Shown here piece by piece: positions 1 through 8,626 of a stretch of 64,000 bases of DNA (within the stretch, counting starts at the first letter, position 1; every line of letters begins with the position of its first letter). This DNA comes from Candidatus Hydrogenedentota bacterium (GTDB lineage Bacteria; Hydrogenedentota; Hydrogenedentia; Hydrogenedentales; SLHB01): the NCBI GenBank assembly GCA_013359265.1, contig JABWCD010000029.1:1-64000 (forward strand). The letters are read 5' to 3'. Under the pieces are notes generated by a model. It had not been told where the DNA came from. It made no database searches and saw nothing but the letters and a program-made list of their open reading frames with translations. The position numbers and the translations under genes are program-made.

Positions 1-79
1 ATGGAAGCAAGGCGAAACGGATACGGACCCAACAAGGAAGACCGCCACGCCGGTCAAGGTTGATTTACCTTCTCATGGA

Positions 80-135
<56 letters not shown>

Positions 136-180
136 TTGGGCTAGGCGAAGTGCTGTGCGCATAGGGATGTGGATTTTTGG

Positions 181-197
181 GGGCGCGGGGTGCGCCC
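181..197. repeat. Small GC-rich hairpin upstream of asd
   Basis: GGGCGC and GCGCCC are separated by a 5-nt loop. It follows a short T run (174-178) on the plus strand, so it is not a plus-strand intrinsic terminator. A weak promoter-like pair (TTTTGG at 175, TACACT at 198, 17-bp spacer) straddles it, so it could lie in a regulatory region. Nothing more can be said from sequence. Confidence 0.4.
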
Positions 198-239
198 CTA
201 CACTTTGTTGACAAACCAAACCATAGGACGATTCGAACG

Positions 240-1244
240 ATGACCCCGAAGACCGTGGCAGTAGCCGGTGCGACCGGCCTCGTTGGGCGCGAGATGATGC
301 GCGTGCTCGAGGAGCGCAATTTCCCCGTGAAGTCGATCAAGCTGTTGGCGTCGGCGCGCTCGAAGGGGACGAAGCTCACGTTCAAGGGCGAGGAACTGCC
401 GGTCGAGGAATTGACGGAGACGTCGTTCAAAGGGGTCGAGATCGCGCTGTTCAGCGCGGGTGGCGGCACGAGCAAGAAGTTTTCGCCGTTCGCTGCGAAG
501 GACGGCTGCGTGGTCGTCGATAATTCCAGTGCGTGGCGCATGGACGAGAAGGTGCCGCTGGTGGTACCGGAGGTGAACCCCGGCGACATCAAGTGGCACC
601 AGGGGATCATCGCGAACCCGAACTGCTCGACGATTCAGATGGTGGTGGTGTTGAAACCTTTGCACGACGCGGCGAAGGTCGAGCGCGTTATCGTGTCGAC
701 GTACCAGGCGGTGTCCGGCGCGGGCATCAAGGCGCTGGACGAATTGATGGATCAGACGCGCGCGGTGATCGAGGGACGCAAGCCGGAAGCGAAGTTGTTC
801 CCCCACCAGATTGCGTTCAACTGCATTCCGCAGATTCCTCAGAGTGACGCGTTCGGCGCCAATGGGTACACGTCCGAAGAAATGAAGATGGTCAACGAGA
901 CCAAGAAGATCATGGGCGATCCGAGCATCCGCGTGTGCGCGACGACGGTGCGCGTGCCGGTGTATACCGGGCACAGCGAATCGGTGAACATCGAGACGCA
1001 GAAGAAGCTGACGCCGGCGGAGGCGAGCGCAATCCTCGAGAAGGCCGAGGGCGTGGTCGTACAGGACGAGCCGTCCAAACAGGTGTACCCCCTCGCGTGC
1101 AATGCGGCGGGGCGCGGCGAGACGTTCGTGGGCCGTATCCGAGAGGACCTGTCGCACCCGAATGGATTGGCGATGTGGATTGTGTCGGACAACCTGCTCA
1201 AGGGCGCCGCGCTGAACGCGGTGCAGATCGCGGAGCGGTTGTAG
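240..1244 (+). CDS. asd: Aspartate-semialdehyde dehydrogenase
   Basis: NADPH-dependent reduction of aspartyl-4-phosphate to aspartate-4-semialdehyde, a cytoplasmic branch point toward lysine/diaminopimelate, threonine and methionine. The 334-residue length is normal for the family. The N-terminal nucleotide-binding loop GATGLVG is at residues 10-16. The catalytic cysteine is C129 in NPNCST. A longer reading frame begins at 177, but ATG 240 is preferred because the dinucleotide-binding strand then starts at residue 5, as in the family. A strong intrinsic terminator follows at 1278, so it looks monocistronic. Confidence 0.95.
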   Translation: MTPKTVAVAGATGLVGREMMRVLEERNFPVKSIKLLASARSKGTKLTFKGEELPVEELTETSFKGVEIALFSAGGGTSKKFSPFAAKDGCVVVDNSSAWRMDEKVPLVVPEVNPGDIKWHQGIIANPNCSTIQMVVVLKPLHDAAKVERVIVSTYQAVSGAGIKALDELMDQTRAVIEGRKPEAKLFPHQIAFNCIPQIPQSDAFGANGYTSEEMKMVNETKKIMGDPSIRVCATTVRVPVYTGHSESVNIETQKKLTPAEASAILEKAEGVVVQDEPSKQVYPLACNAAGRGETFVGRIREDLSHPNGLAMWIVSDNLLKGAALNAVQIAERL

Positions 1245-1277
1245 GCTGCAACGATTTCCGGTTTTTGGTGTTTCACG

Positions 1278-1315
1278 CTTGGCCGCGGTTTGAGTCCGCG
1301 GCCAAGTGTTTTTTT
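1278..1315 (+). terminator. Rho-independent terminator of asd
   Basis: An 11-bp perfect stem (CTTGGCCGCGG paired with CCGCGGCCAAG) has a 7-nt loop and is followed by TG and seven T residues. It lies 33 nt after the asd stop codon. Confidence 0.92.
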
Positions 1316-1370
1316 GTGCCGAATCTGCTACTATAGGACTGCGTTGTGCCCCGAGTAGCGCAGCGCATGG

Positions 1371-1423
1371 GTTAAGCTCTTTCGGGGGAACGGCTTAACG
1401 ACGCATCGATCATAGCATGATCG
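1371..1423. promoter_or_regulatory. Two palindromes ahead of the efflux operon
   Basis: GTTAAGC (1371-1377) and GCTTAAC (1393-1399) form a 7-bp inverted repeat with a 15-nt spacer. CGATCAT-AGC-ATGATCG (1407-1423) forms a second, compact palindrome. Both lie between the asd terminator and the first exporter gene, where an operator would be expected. No regulator gene is adjacent, so the role is inferred only from position and symmetry. Confidence 0.4.
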
Positions 1424-1487
1424 TCAACCCGCGGAAGCGGTCATACGTAGTATGGGTAGTAGAGGGTATGGCCGCGACGCCTTCGCC

Positions 1488-3428
1488 ATGAAGTACGTAT
1501 TCCCAACATATCGGGCACTCGCCGCGGCACTTGCCGCCCTGGCCGGACTTGGCTGCACCACCACGCAATACAAGAACCGGGCGGACAAAGAGGTTTATTC
1601 GATCATCGAGGCGAAGTCGCCGCAGGTGCCCGGCCTTCCCGGGAACTTTACCATCGATCAGGACGAAACGGACCCCCTTGAGGGGCTTGGCGCGGATTCA
1701 GCCTCACCTGAGTTCCTCGCCGACGCGGGAAAGGCGGAGGCGGGGGCGCAGGTCATTTCTCTGGAGGATGCGCTACGCATCGCGGTGACGCACAGCCGCA
1801 CCTACCAGAACCAGAAGGAACTGCTTTATCTCCAGGCGCTGGCGCTCACGCTGGATCGCCACCAGTTCGCGCCGATATTTGCCGCGGGCGGTTCCGCGCA
1901 ATACAACCGGACGACGCGCGACGTGCAGAAGCTGAACGGCGTGGGGGAGACGGCGCAGGCCATACCGGGGCTGATTGCTCAGGCGGGGAACAACGCGTCG
2001 TTGGCGTTGTCCGCGGCGCCCATCGCGTCGGGCATACTTCAGGAGCTTGGGCTTCCCACGAATACGCAGACGATCGCGGCGCTGGAAGCGGTTGGCGCGC
2101 TTTCGGGAACGCCGGCGCAACTGTTGAACGATTACGCGAATCTCGTGAACGAGGCATTCACCGTTTCGGGCCTGAACCAACCGGAAAACGAAATCCGCGA
2201 CGAGCGCAGCGTATCGGGGGATGCGAGCCTTGGCGTGAGCCTGCTGCTGAAAGGGGGCGCGCGGATAGCCGTCGGGATTACGTCGAACTTTCTCCGGTTT
2301 CTTACCGGCGATCCGAACGTGCAGACGTCGTCTGCGTTGGTCGCCAGCATCACGCAGCCGCTGCTGCGCGGGCGCGGGCGCGACGTGAACGCGGAATTCC
2401 TGACGCAGGCCGAGCGGGACGTGCTGTATCAACTTCGATCGTTTCAGCGGTTCCGTCAGGAGTTCGCGGTCCAGGTCGCGTCGGGATATTACAACGTGCT
2501 TCAGGCGCGGGACGCCGCGCGGAACAACTATCAGGGTTATCTGGCGTTCCAGCGGTCCGTCGACCGCGAGCGGGCGTTGTTCGAGGCGGACCGTACAACG
2601 ACATCCGCGTTGGGCCGCATCGAGCAGTCGCTATTGAACGCCGAGAATTCGTGGGTGGATTCGATTCGCAACTACAGGCAGGCGCTCGACCAGTACAAGA
2701 TTCTGCTGGGGTTGTCGACGGACGCGAACGTTATTCTCGACGATTTGGAATTGACGGATTTGAACGAGAGAGGTCTGGTCCATCCGGCGCTGGCCTCGGA
2801 AGATGCGGTAGCGGTTGCGTTGGCGGCGCGGCTTGATCTGTACAACACGCGCGACGAGAAGGACGATTCAGAGCGGCGGATCAAGGTTGCCTCGAACGCA
2901 TTGCTGCCGGACTTGGACCTCGTGGTAACGGGTTCGGCGGACAGCGTGCCTGGCGACGACACGTTCAACGAACTCGATTTCCAACGCGCGCGGTGGAGCG
3001 CGGGGTTTGACGTGGATTTGGGTCTCGACCGCAAAGCGGAGCGCAACGCGTACCGGTCCACGCTGATCGGTTATGACCGGGCGGTGCGCGAGCTGAGCCT
3101 GGCGGAGGACAGCGTGAAGCTCGACGTGCGCGCGGCGTGGCGAAACCTTGACCAGGCGAAACGGAATTACGAGAACCGGAAGCTGGCGCTCGAGCTTTCC
3201 GCGCGCCGAGTCGAGGAACAAACGCTTCGCGCGGACATCGGCCGCGCGATCGCAATCGATCAGGTGGACGCACAGAACGACTACATCAGCGCGCAGAACG
3301 AACTCACGGACGCGATCGTGCGCCACACGATTGCGCGGCTCGAATTCTGGCGCGACATGGGAATTCTCTATATAAAAGAGAACGGACAGTGGGAGGAAGT
3401 AAACGATGTCCCAGCCACACCCCAATAG
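1488..3428 (+). CDS. TolC-family outer-membrane efflux factor
   Basis: Predicted outer-membrane channel of a tripartite exporter, 646 residues. From ATG 1488 the protein begins with a basic, then hydrophobic segment ending in LAGLGC. This is an imperfect lipobox: glycine instead of an aliphatic residue three before the Cys. An in-frame ATG at 1452 would bury that signal, so 1488 is chosen. The body has the long alternating coiled-coil and beta pattern of two OEP repeats, with motifs such as ASGYYNVLQARD and VRAAWRNLDQAKRNYENR typical of the periplasmic helices. It overlaps the adaptor gene by 23 bp, implying translational coupling. Confidence 0.88.
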   Translation: MKYVFPTYRALAAALAALAGLGCTTTQYKNRADKEVYSIIEAKSPQVPGLPGNFTIDQDETDPLEGLGADSASPEFLADAGKAEAGAQVISLEDALRIAVTHSRTYQNQKELLYLQALALTLDRHQFAPIFAAGGSAQYNRTTRDVQKLNGVGETAQAIPGLIAQAGNNASLALSAAPIASGILQELGLPTNTQTIAALEAVGALSGTPAQLLNDYANLVNEAFTVSGLNQPENEIRDERSVSGDASLGVSLLLKGGARIAVGITSNFLRFLTGDPNVQTSSALVASITQPLLRGRGRDVNAEFLTQAERDVLYQLRSFQRFRQEFAVQVASGYYNVLQARDAARNNYQGYLAFQRSVDRERALFEADRTTTSALGRIEQSLLNAENSWVDSIRNYRQALDQYKILLGLSTDANVILDDLELTDLNERGLVHPALASEDAVAVALAARLDLYNTRDEKDDSERRIKVASNALLPDLDLVVTGSADSVPGDDTFNELDFQRARWSAGFDVDLGLDRKAERNAYRSTLIGYDRAVRELSLAEDSVKLDVRAAWRNLDQAKRNYENRKLALELSARRVEEQTLRADIGRAIAIDQVDAQNDYISAQNELTDAIVRHTIARLEFWRDMGILYIKENGQWEEVNDVPATPQ

Positions 3429-5511
3429 GCGCCCGCGCCTGGCCCGAATGCTGCGGACGCGGTGGGCCAAGGTACTCATCGCGCTGCTGGTTGTGCTTGT
3501 CCTGTACACGCTGACGCGGGGCGGGACTGAAGAAGCCTCGACGGGCACGCTGTTTACAGCGGCGCGCGGCGATCTGAAGATCACGGTCACCGAGGGCGGG
3601 AACGTCGAGGCGCGCGAGTCGCAAACCATCAAGTCGAAGATTCGGGGCGAGACAAAAATCCTGAGCATCATTGACGACGGCTATTTGGTTACGCCCGAGG
3701 ACGTGGCGAACAAGAAAGTGCTGGTCACGTTGGACAACTCCGAGCTGCTCGAGAAGATGACGCAGGAGATGATCCAGTACGAAAGCGCGCGCGCGGACTA
3801 TGCCGAATCGAACGCGCAGTACGAGATCACGGTCAAGCAGAACGAAAGCGATATCAAGAAGGCGGAGCTTGACGCGAAGTTTGCGCTGATGGACCTGCAA
3901 CGCTACCTCAGCGCGGACATTGCCAACGAGATTCTCAAGCAGCGCGGACTCAGCAGCGACGTGGCGAAAATCAGCGACGACTTGCGCAAGGCCGTCGAGG
4001 CGAGTTTCGTGATCAACGAGCCGGTCAGCGTGGAGCCGAAGGAAGTACCCGAAATCTCGAACGAGGAACTGCCGGCAGCGCCGTCGCCCGCGAACGAAGA
4101 GCGCCGTGAAGGCGGACGCCGCCGTCGAGCGGAAGGCGAGGGCGGCCAGCGCGACGAACGCTCCACAACTCGGAATGCGCAGGCGGCCTCGGAGCAAAGC
4201 GGCGATGCGAAGGCCGAAAAAAAGGAAACGGCCGAAGTGAAAACGGAGGCCAAGTCTGCCGCCGCGACGAACGCCGACACCGAATCCAGCACGGAGGGCG
4301 GCGATTTGCCGGCCGAACTGGAAATCGCCGCGACGCAAACGGCCAAGGCGGCCATGGCGTCGATCGCGATCTCCGAACGGCGTCCGGACATCGATTTCAC
4401 GAAGTTCGCGAAACCGGACGCGTTGGGCGACGGGGAGGCGCAGCAAAAACTGCGCAAGCTCGAGAGCGACCGGCTTCTGGCCGAAGGCGACTTATTATTG
4501 TCGGAAACGAAACTGACGGGAACGCGCAAACTTGCCGAGAAGAATTTCGTGACGAAGCAGGAACTCGACAACGATGAGATGAGCGTCAAGAAGCAGACCG
4601 TGAACCGCGATTCGGCGGAGACGGCGCGGGACCTGTTCGTGAAGTACGAATTCCCGAAGGAAGCGGAGAAGCTGCTTTCCGCATACGAGGAGGCTATTCG
4701 TGCGATGGAGCGCACGATGAAGCAGGCCGTGGCCAAGCAGGCGCAGTCCGAGGCGCGCAAGAAATCGAGCGAGGCCAGCTTCGCACTGCGTACGGAACGG
4801 AAGAAGGAGCTTGAGGACCAGCTTGCGGCGTGCACCGTGGTCGCAGAACGCCCGGGCCTCGTGGTGTACGGCGGCAGTGACGAACCCTGGCGCAACCGCG
4901 AGCCGATCGAAGAAGGCGCGACGGTGTACGAGCGGCAGGAGATTATCACGATTCCGGACATGACGCAGATGGCCGTGCGCGTGAAAGTGCACGAGTCGAA
5001 CATCGACAAAATCAAGGTTGGGCAGAAGGCGAAGATCAAGCTCGAATCGTTCCGGGACGAGGAATTGGTCGGCGAGGTCGTGAAGATTTCGGTAATCCCC
5101 GATTCAAGTTCGCGTTGGATGAACCCGGACATGAAGCTGTATCCGGCGACCGTGGCAATCAGCGGGACCTATGAACGGCTCAAGCCGAGCATGACCGCGG
5201 ACGTGGAAATTATGGTCGATGAACTCAAGAACGTCGTGTACGTGCCGATCAACGCGGTGCACCCGAAGGGAAGCAAACGGGTGGTCTACGTTGCGGACGC
5301 GCTGGGCCGGGAGGTAGAGCGCGAAGTCGAGACGGGCCAGTTCAACAACGCGTTCATCGAGATTAAGAACGGCATCGAGGAAGGCGATCGCGTGTACCTG
5401 CGCGCGCCCACGTCGCAGGTAGAAAGATCGGATAGCGGCGAAGAAGACGAGGAAGAAGAGCGGCAGGAAGCGCCACAACCCAGCGAGGGCGGCGCGCCAT
5501 CCGCCGCGTAA
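3406..5511 (+). CDS. Periplasmic adaptor subunit, HlyD/MacA-like, unusually long
   Basis: Membrane-fusion protein linking the MacB-like ABC pump to the TolC-like channel, 701 residues against roughly 350-450 for typical MacA. One transmembrane helix lies at about residues 22-37. Beta-barrel and lipoyl-like portions are at about 45-75 and 480-640. Long charged coiled-coil helices lie between. About residues 215-300 are low-complexity, rich in Ala, Glu, Arg and Ser, and probably disordered. The acidic tail contains runs of Glu/Asp. GGAGGA lies just upstream of the ATG. The closest match in kind is MacA. The expansion is unusual, and no substrate can be inferred. Confidence 0.85.
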   Translation: MSQPHPNRRPRLARMLRTRWAKVLIALLVVLVLYTLTRGGTEEASTGTLFTAARGDLKITVTEGGNVEARESQTIKSKIRGETKILSIIDDGYLVTPEDVANKKVLVTLDNSELLEKMTQEMIQYESARADYAESNAQYEITVKQNESDIKKAELDAKFALMDLQRYLSADIANEILKQRGLSSDVAKISDDLRKAVEASFVINEPVSVEPKEVPEISNEELPAAPSPANEERREGGRRRRAEGEGGQRDERSTTRNAQAASEQSGDAKAEKKETAEVKTEAKSAAATNADTESSTEGGDLPAELEIAATQTAKAAMASIAISERRPDIDFTKFAKPDALGDGEAQQKLRKLESDRLLAEGDLLLSETKLTGTRKLAEKNFVTKQELDNDEMSVKKQTVNRDSAETARDLFVKYEFPKEAEKLLSAYEEAIRAMERTMKQAVAKQAQSEARKKSSEASFALRTERKKELEDQLAACTVVAERPGLVVYGGSDEPWRNREPIEEGATVYERQEIITIPDMTQMAVRVKVHESNIDKIKVGQKAKIKLESFRDEELVGEVVKISVIPDSSSRWMNPDMKLYPATVAISGTYERLKPSMTADVEIMVDELKNVVYVPINAVHPKGSKRVVYVADALGREVEREVETGQFNNAFIEIKNGIEEGDRVYLRAPTSQVERSDSGEEDEEEERQEAPQPSEGGAPSAA

Positions 5512-5522
5512 CGGACCGAATC

Positions 5523-6212
5523 GTGGGCGACATCATCGCACAGATCGTCGACGTCCGTAAGCGGTATATGATGGGCCTGGTGGAGGTCGAGGCGCTGCGC
5601 GGCGTATCGCTTGATTTTCGTCAGGGCGAATACATCACGATCATGGGGCCGTCGGGCTGCGGGAAGTCGACGCTGCTCAATCTGCTTGGCTGTCTCGATC
5701 GGCCCAGCAACGGACAGTACATCCTCGGCGGGGAGGACGTTTCGACGCTCGACGACGACGCGCTGTCGTCCATTCGCGGGATGCGGATCGGGTTCGTGTT
5801 TCAATCGTACAACCTGATTCAGCAACTCAACGTACTCGAAAACATTGAAGTGCCGCTGTATTACCAGGGGCGGCCGGACGACGAGAGCCGCGCGATTGCC
5901 ACCGAACTGGCCACGCGGGTCGGCTTGGGCGATCGGCTCGAGCACCGGCCATACGAGTTGTCCGGCGGGCAACAGCAGCGCGTGGCAGTAGCGCGCGCGC
6001 TCGCGAACGATCCGCTGATCATCCTCGCGGACGAACCGACGGGCAACCTCGATTCGACGTCGGGCTCCGATATCCTCAATGTGTTCGACGACCTGCACAA
6101 ACAGGGCAAGACCCTGATCATGGTCACGCACTCCGATGAAGTGTCGGCCCGCGCGCAGCGGGTAATTCGGCTGCGGGACGGCGTGGTGGAACGCGATGAA
6201 CGCCGCAACTAA
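5523..6212 (+). CDS. ABC transporter ATPase, MacB/LolD type
   Basis: Cytoplasmic nucleotide-binding subunit of 229 residues. It contains Walker A GPSGCGKST (42-50), Q-loop Q94, signature LSGGQQQR (146-153) and Walker B LIILADEPT (165-173). The start is GTG, 11 bp after the adaptor stop codon. The 3' end overlaps the permease gene by 17 bp. The ATPase and the permease, fused in Escherichia coli MacB, are separate genes here. Confidence 0.95.
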   Translation: MGDIIAQIVDVRKRYMMGLVEVEALRGVSLDFRQGEYITIMGPSGCGKSTLLNLLGCLDRPSNGQYILGGEDVSTLDDDALSSIRGMRIGFVFQSYNLIQQLNVLENIEVPLYYQGRPDDESRAIATELATRVGLGDRLEHRPYELSGGQQQRVAVARALANDPLIILADEPTGNLDSTSGSDILNVFDDLHKQGKTLIMVTHSDEVSARAQRVIRLRDGVVERDERRN

Positions 6213-7557
6213 CTCGTGGATTCGCGCGCTGCTCGGCGTGACGACGGCGCAGCGCCTGGTGCGTACGACGCAGTTGGGCGTGAAGAGCTTGTGGCTGCGC
6301 AAGCTGCGATCGCTGCTTACGGTGCTCGGCATCGTGTTCGGCGTGTGCTCGGTGATTGCGATGTTGGCGATTGGCGAAGGCCTGAGCTTCGAAGCGCAGG
6401 AGCAAATTCGGCGGTTGGGCAGCAACAATATTATCGTGCGCAGCGTAAAACCGCCCGAGGAGCGGCGCACGACCACGGAGCGCACGTATGTTGTCGAGTA
6501 CGGGCTGACATACGACGATATCGACCGCATCAAGATGACGATACCGAGCGTGGAGATTCTCGTGCCGAGCCGGAACATCCGGAAGGACGTGTGGAACGGC
6601 GTGCAACGCGTGGACTGCGATATCGTCGGCACGGTGCCGTGGTACCAGGAGATGCGGAACCACCACATCGCGCGCGGGCGCTTCTTCACGGACGAGGAAA
6701 TCGACGACAGCATCAACGTGTGCGTATTGGGCGATGGCCTGCCTGACGCGCTTTTCCCGATAGACGATCCGATGGGGCGCACGGTCCGCATCGATGGCGA
6801 CTACTACACCGTGATCGGCGTAATGGAACCGAAAGCGCGCCAAGCGGCGGGGACTACGGGCGGGTTAGGCGAATTACCCAACCAGGATGCAGCAAAGGCG
6901 AACAGCGGTTCCGGCGCGCCGTTCGAGATGTACATCCCGCTGAGCGCGGCGAAGGACCGCTTCGGCGAAACGCTGGTGCAGCGATCGAGCGGGTCGTTTT
7001 CGGCGGAGCGCGTTGAACTGCACGAGGCGACCGTCAAGGTGAAGAATATCGAGGACGTGGTCGAAACGTGGCACATCATCGCGGAACTGATGGAACGCAA
7101 CCACAAGAAGAAGGACTACGACATTATTGTGCCGCTCGATTTGTTGCGGCAGGCGGAACGTACGAAGCGTATTTTTAATATCGTGCTCGGCGCCATCGCG
7201 GCGATATCGCTGCTCGTGGGTGGCATCGGGATCATGAACATCATGCTCGCAACGGTCACCGAACGCACGCGCGAAATCGGCATCCGCCGCGCGCTCGGCG
7301 CGAAGAAGCGCGATATTGTGATGCAGTTCCTGGTGGAGACGGTCCTGCTCTCGGCGATTGGCGGGGTGATCGGCGTCGCGCTGGGGCTGGCGATTCCGTT
7401 CGTGATTACGTACTTCGCGGAACTGAAGACGATCGTGACGTTCTGGTCGCCGTTCGTCGCCTTTACGATCTCCGCGCTCGTCGGCGTCGTCTTCGGCATC
7501 TACCCCGCCATGCGCGCCGCGAACATGGACCCCGTCGAGGCCCTGCGGCACGAGTAG
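6196..7557 (+). CDS. ABC transporter permease, MacB/FtsX family
   Basis: 453-residue permease. The first transmembrane helix is at about 37-60 and is followed by the LGSNNIIV-type strand that opens the periplasmic MacB core domain (about 75-310). Three helices sit at the C-terminus, including the conserved GGIGIMNIMLATV and RTREIGIRRALGA segments of FtsX-type mechanotransmission permeases. With the three upstream genes it forms a complete MacAB-TolC-like exporter. Such pumps export macrolides, lipopeptides, siderophores or lipoproteins; nothing here narrows the substrate. Confidence 0.93.
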   Translation: MNAATNSWIRALLGVTTAQRLVRTTQLGVKSLWLRKLRSLLTVLGIVFGVCSVIAMLAIGEGLSFEAQEQIRRLGSNNIIVRSVKPPEERRTTTERTYVVEYGLTYDDIDRIKMTIPSVEILVPSRNIRKDVWNGVQRVDCDIVGTVPWYQEMRNHHIARGRFFTDEEIDDSINVCVLGDGLPDALFPIDDPMGRTVRIDGDYYTVIGVMEPKARQAAGTTGGLGELPNQDAAKANSGSGAPFEMYIPLSAAKDRFGETLVQRSSGSFSAERVELHEATVKVKNIEDVVETWHIIAELMERNHKKKDYDIIVPLDLLRQAERTKRIFNIVLGAIAAISLLVGGIGIMNIMLATVTERTREIGIRRALGAKKRDIVMQFLVETVLLSAIGGVIGVALGLAIPFVITYFAELKTIVTFWSPFVAFTISALVGVVFGIYPAMRAANMDPVEALRHE

Positions 7558-7593
7558 CGCGCCGCAGGCGGAAACGGCGGCACTGAATCTTGG

Positions 7594-8205
7594 CTATAGA
7601 TGCAGCGCCATGACCTGGAACGCGGAAACGCGTTTGGACGGAACCGGTTCAAAGTTCAGCGCGTGCAGGACGCGCATCATCGCGACGTTGGATTTCGGCG
7701 GGCGGCAGCACAGCGCTGTTCCGCCCATGGCGCGCGCGATTTCCAGTATGGCGAGAAATGCCGCGGTACCGACGCCTTTGCCTTGATGCGCGGGAAAGAC
7801 CGCCCCGAATGGCATGAAGATGCCGCCCGCCGGGAACTCGTCTCCACCGCGCCCGAAGCCGATCCGCAAGGCGCGCGCCAGCAGCCGAAGGAGTCCCGTG
7901 GCGCCGATGCGGCAGTCGAGGCGAAGCACATCCGGAACGGCGTCGACCAGTGGGCCGAGTCCGTCCACCGGCACCATGCAGACGCCGCCTGCTGGGACGC
8001 CGTCCATGCTGCCGATGTGGAAATGCTTCCACGAGTACAGGGTCGTCTCCGCGCGGCACAGGTGGGAGAGCGCGTCGCGGGTGGATAGGTTGTCGCGCAA
8101 GCCGCCGAAGCAGCGATCAAGGGCCTCACCGGCGGCCAGCATGCAGATTTCCACGCAGAGCGGCACGTCCTCGGGGCCGGCCGACCTGTGACTGAAGCCC
8201 TGCAC
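7594..8205 (-). CDS. GNAT-family acetyltransferase
   Basis: 203 residues, GTG start at 8205. The acetyl-CoA pyrophosphate loop HQGKGVGTA and the following helix, then NVAMMRVLHALNFEPV near the C-terminus, match motif A and motif B of GCN5-related N-acetyltransferases. The acceptor substrate is unknown. It starts 17 nt after the stop of a 37-codon ORF that has a strong ribosome binding site and an upstream promoter, so the two probably share a transcript. The GNAT start itself has no good Shine-Dalgarno sequence, which suggests coupling to the short ORF. Confidence 0.8.
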   Translation of the reverse strand: MQGFSHRSAGPEDVPLCVEICMLAAGEALDRCFGGLRDNLSTRDALSHLCRAETTLYSWKHFHIGSMDGVPAGGVCMVPVDGLGPLVDAVPDVLRLDCRIGATGLLRLLARALRIGFGRGGDEFPAGGIFMPFGAVFPAHQGKGVGTAAFLAILEIARAMGGTALCCRPPKSNVAMMRVLHALNFEPVPSKRVSAFQVMALHL

Positions 8206-8222
8206 GGGAATCGTGCCGGAGG

Positions 8223-8336
8223 TTACTTACCCGGATTTCCGGTGCCGAAGATTTCGCTGACGAGGTTCCGGACAATGCTCGCGATGCCGAGTAAAGTGCG
8301 GATTTTCCCCCAGAAGGTATCCGTAGGCAAAGCCAT
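8223..8336 (-). CDS. Small ORF, 37 residues, leader of the GNAT gene
   Basis: Not recognised. It encodes a short peptide starting MALPTDTFWGKIRT, with an aliphatic middle (LLGIASIV) and a Gly/Pro/Lys end. Support for reality comes from its surroundings: GGAGGAGG lies 8 nt before the ATG, a 6-bp hairpin lies immediately upstream of that site, and a TTGACG-17-TAGTTT promoter lies about 75 nt upstream. It could be a small membrane-associated protein or a leader peptide for the GNAT gene 17 nt downstream. Confidence 0.6.
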   Translation of the reverse strand: MALPTDTFWGKIRTLLGIASIVRNLVSEIFGTGNPGK

Positions 8337-8352
8337 AGAGTTAACCTCCTCC

Positions 8353-8368
8353 CACACGTTTCCGTGTG
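8353..8368 (-). promoter_or_regulatory. Hairpin abutting the small-ORF ribosome binding site
   Basis: CACACG-TTTC-CGTGTG is a 6-bp stem with a 4-nt loop. It ends at the first base of the GGAGGAGG element of the 37-codon ORF. It could stabilise the transcript or tune ribosome access. Confidence 0.45.
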
Positions 8369-8408
8369 AATTCTCGAAGAACGGGTATCCAACAGCCCTG
8401 CACGGATC

Positions 8409-8437
8409 AAACTAACACGAGTGCGTGACGGCGTCAA
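8409..8437 (-). promoter_or_regulatory. Sigma70-type promoter for small ORF and GNAT
   Basis: On the minus strand, TTGACG (8437-8432), a 17-bp spacer, and TAGTTT (8414-8409). The predicted start lies near 8402 and gives a leader of about 65 nt before the small ORF. Confidence 0.6.
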
Positions 8438-8626
8438 TGGTTTTTTCGGCAGGGCAATCGCGCCACGTCCTGCGGTGAATCACGAAAAAGCGTCAAGTCA
8501 TCGGCGCTTATCTTTGGCTCAATGCAATTTGCCTGAGATTTATTTGCGGTTTCTCCAGTTGTACCGCTGTGCAGCCCGAAACCGGTTGTCTCCGTCACAA
8601 TCCAACGATGGTAAGCTTTTCCAGTA

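Noticed and set aside
1-63. A 20-codon ORF from base 1
   Set aside because: It starts with an ATG at the window edge and ends at 63, but has no context and could equally be the tail of an unseen gene in another phase.
198-1157. Long minus-strand open frame across asd
   Set aside because: It is antisense to a clear aspartate-semialdehyde dehydrogenase. Its composition (Arg/His-rich) is that of a GC-rich shadow frame.
5286-6791. A 501-codon minus-strand frame across the exporter genes
   Set aside because: It lies entirely opposite the adaptor, ATPase and permease genes, with no recognisable motif.
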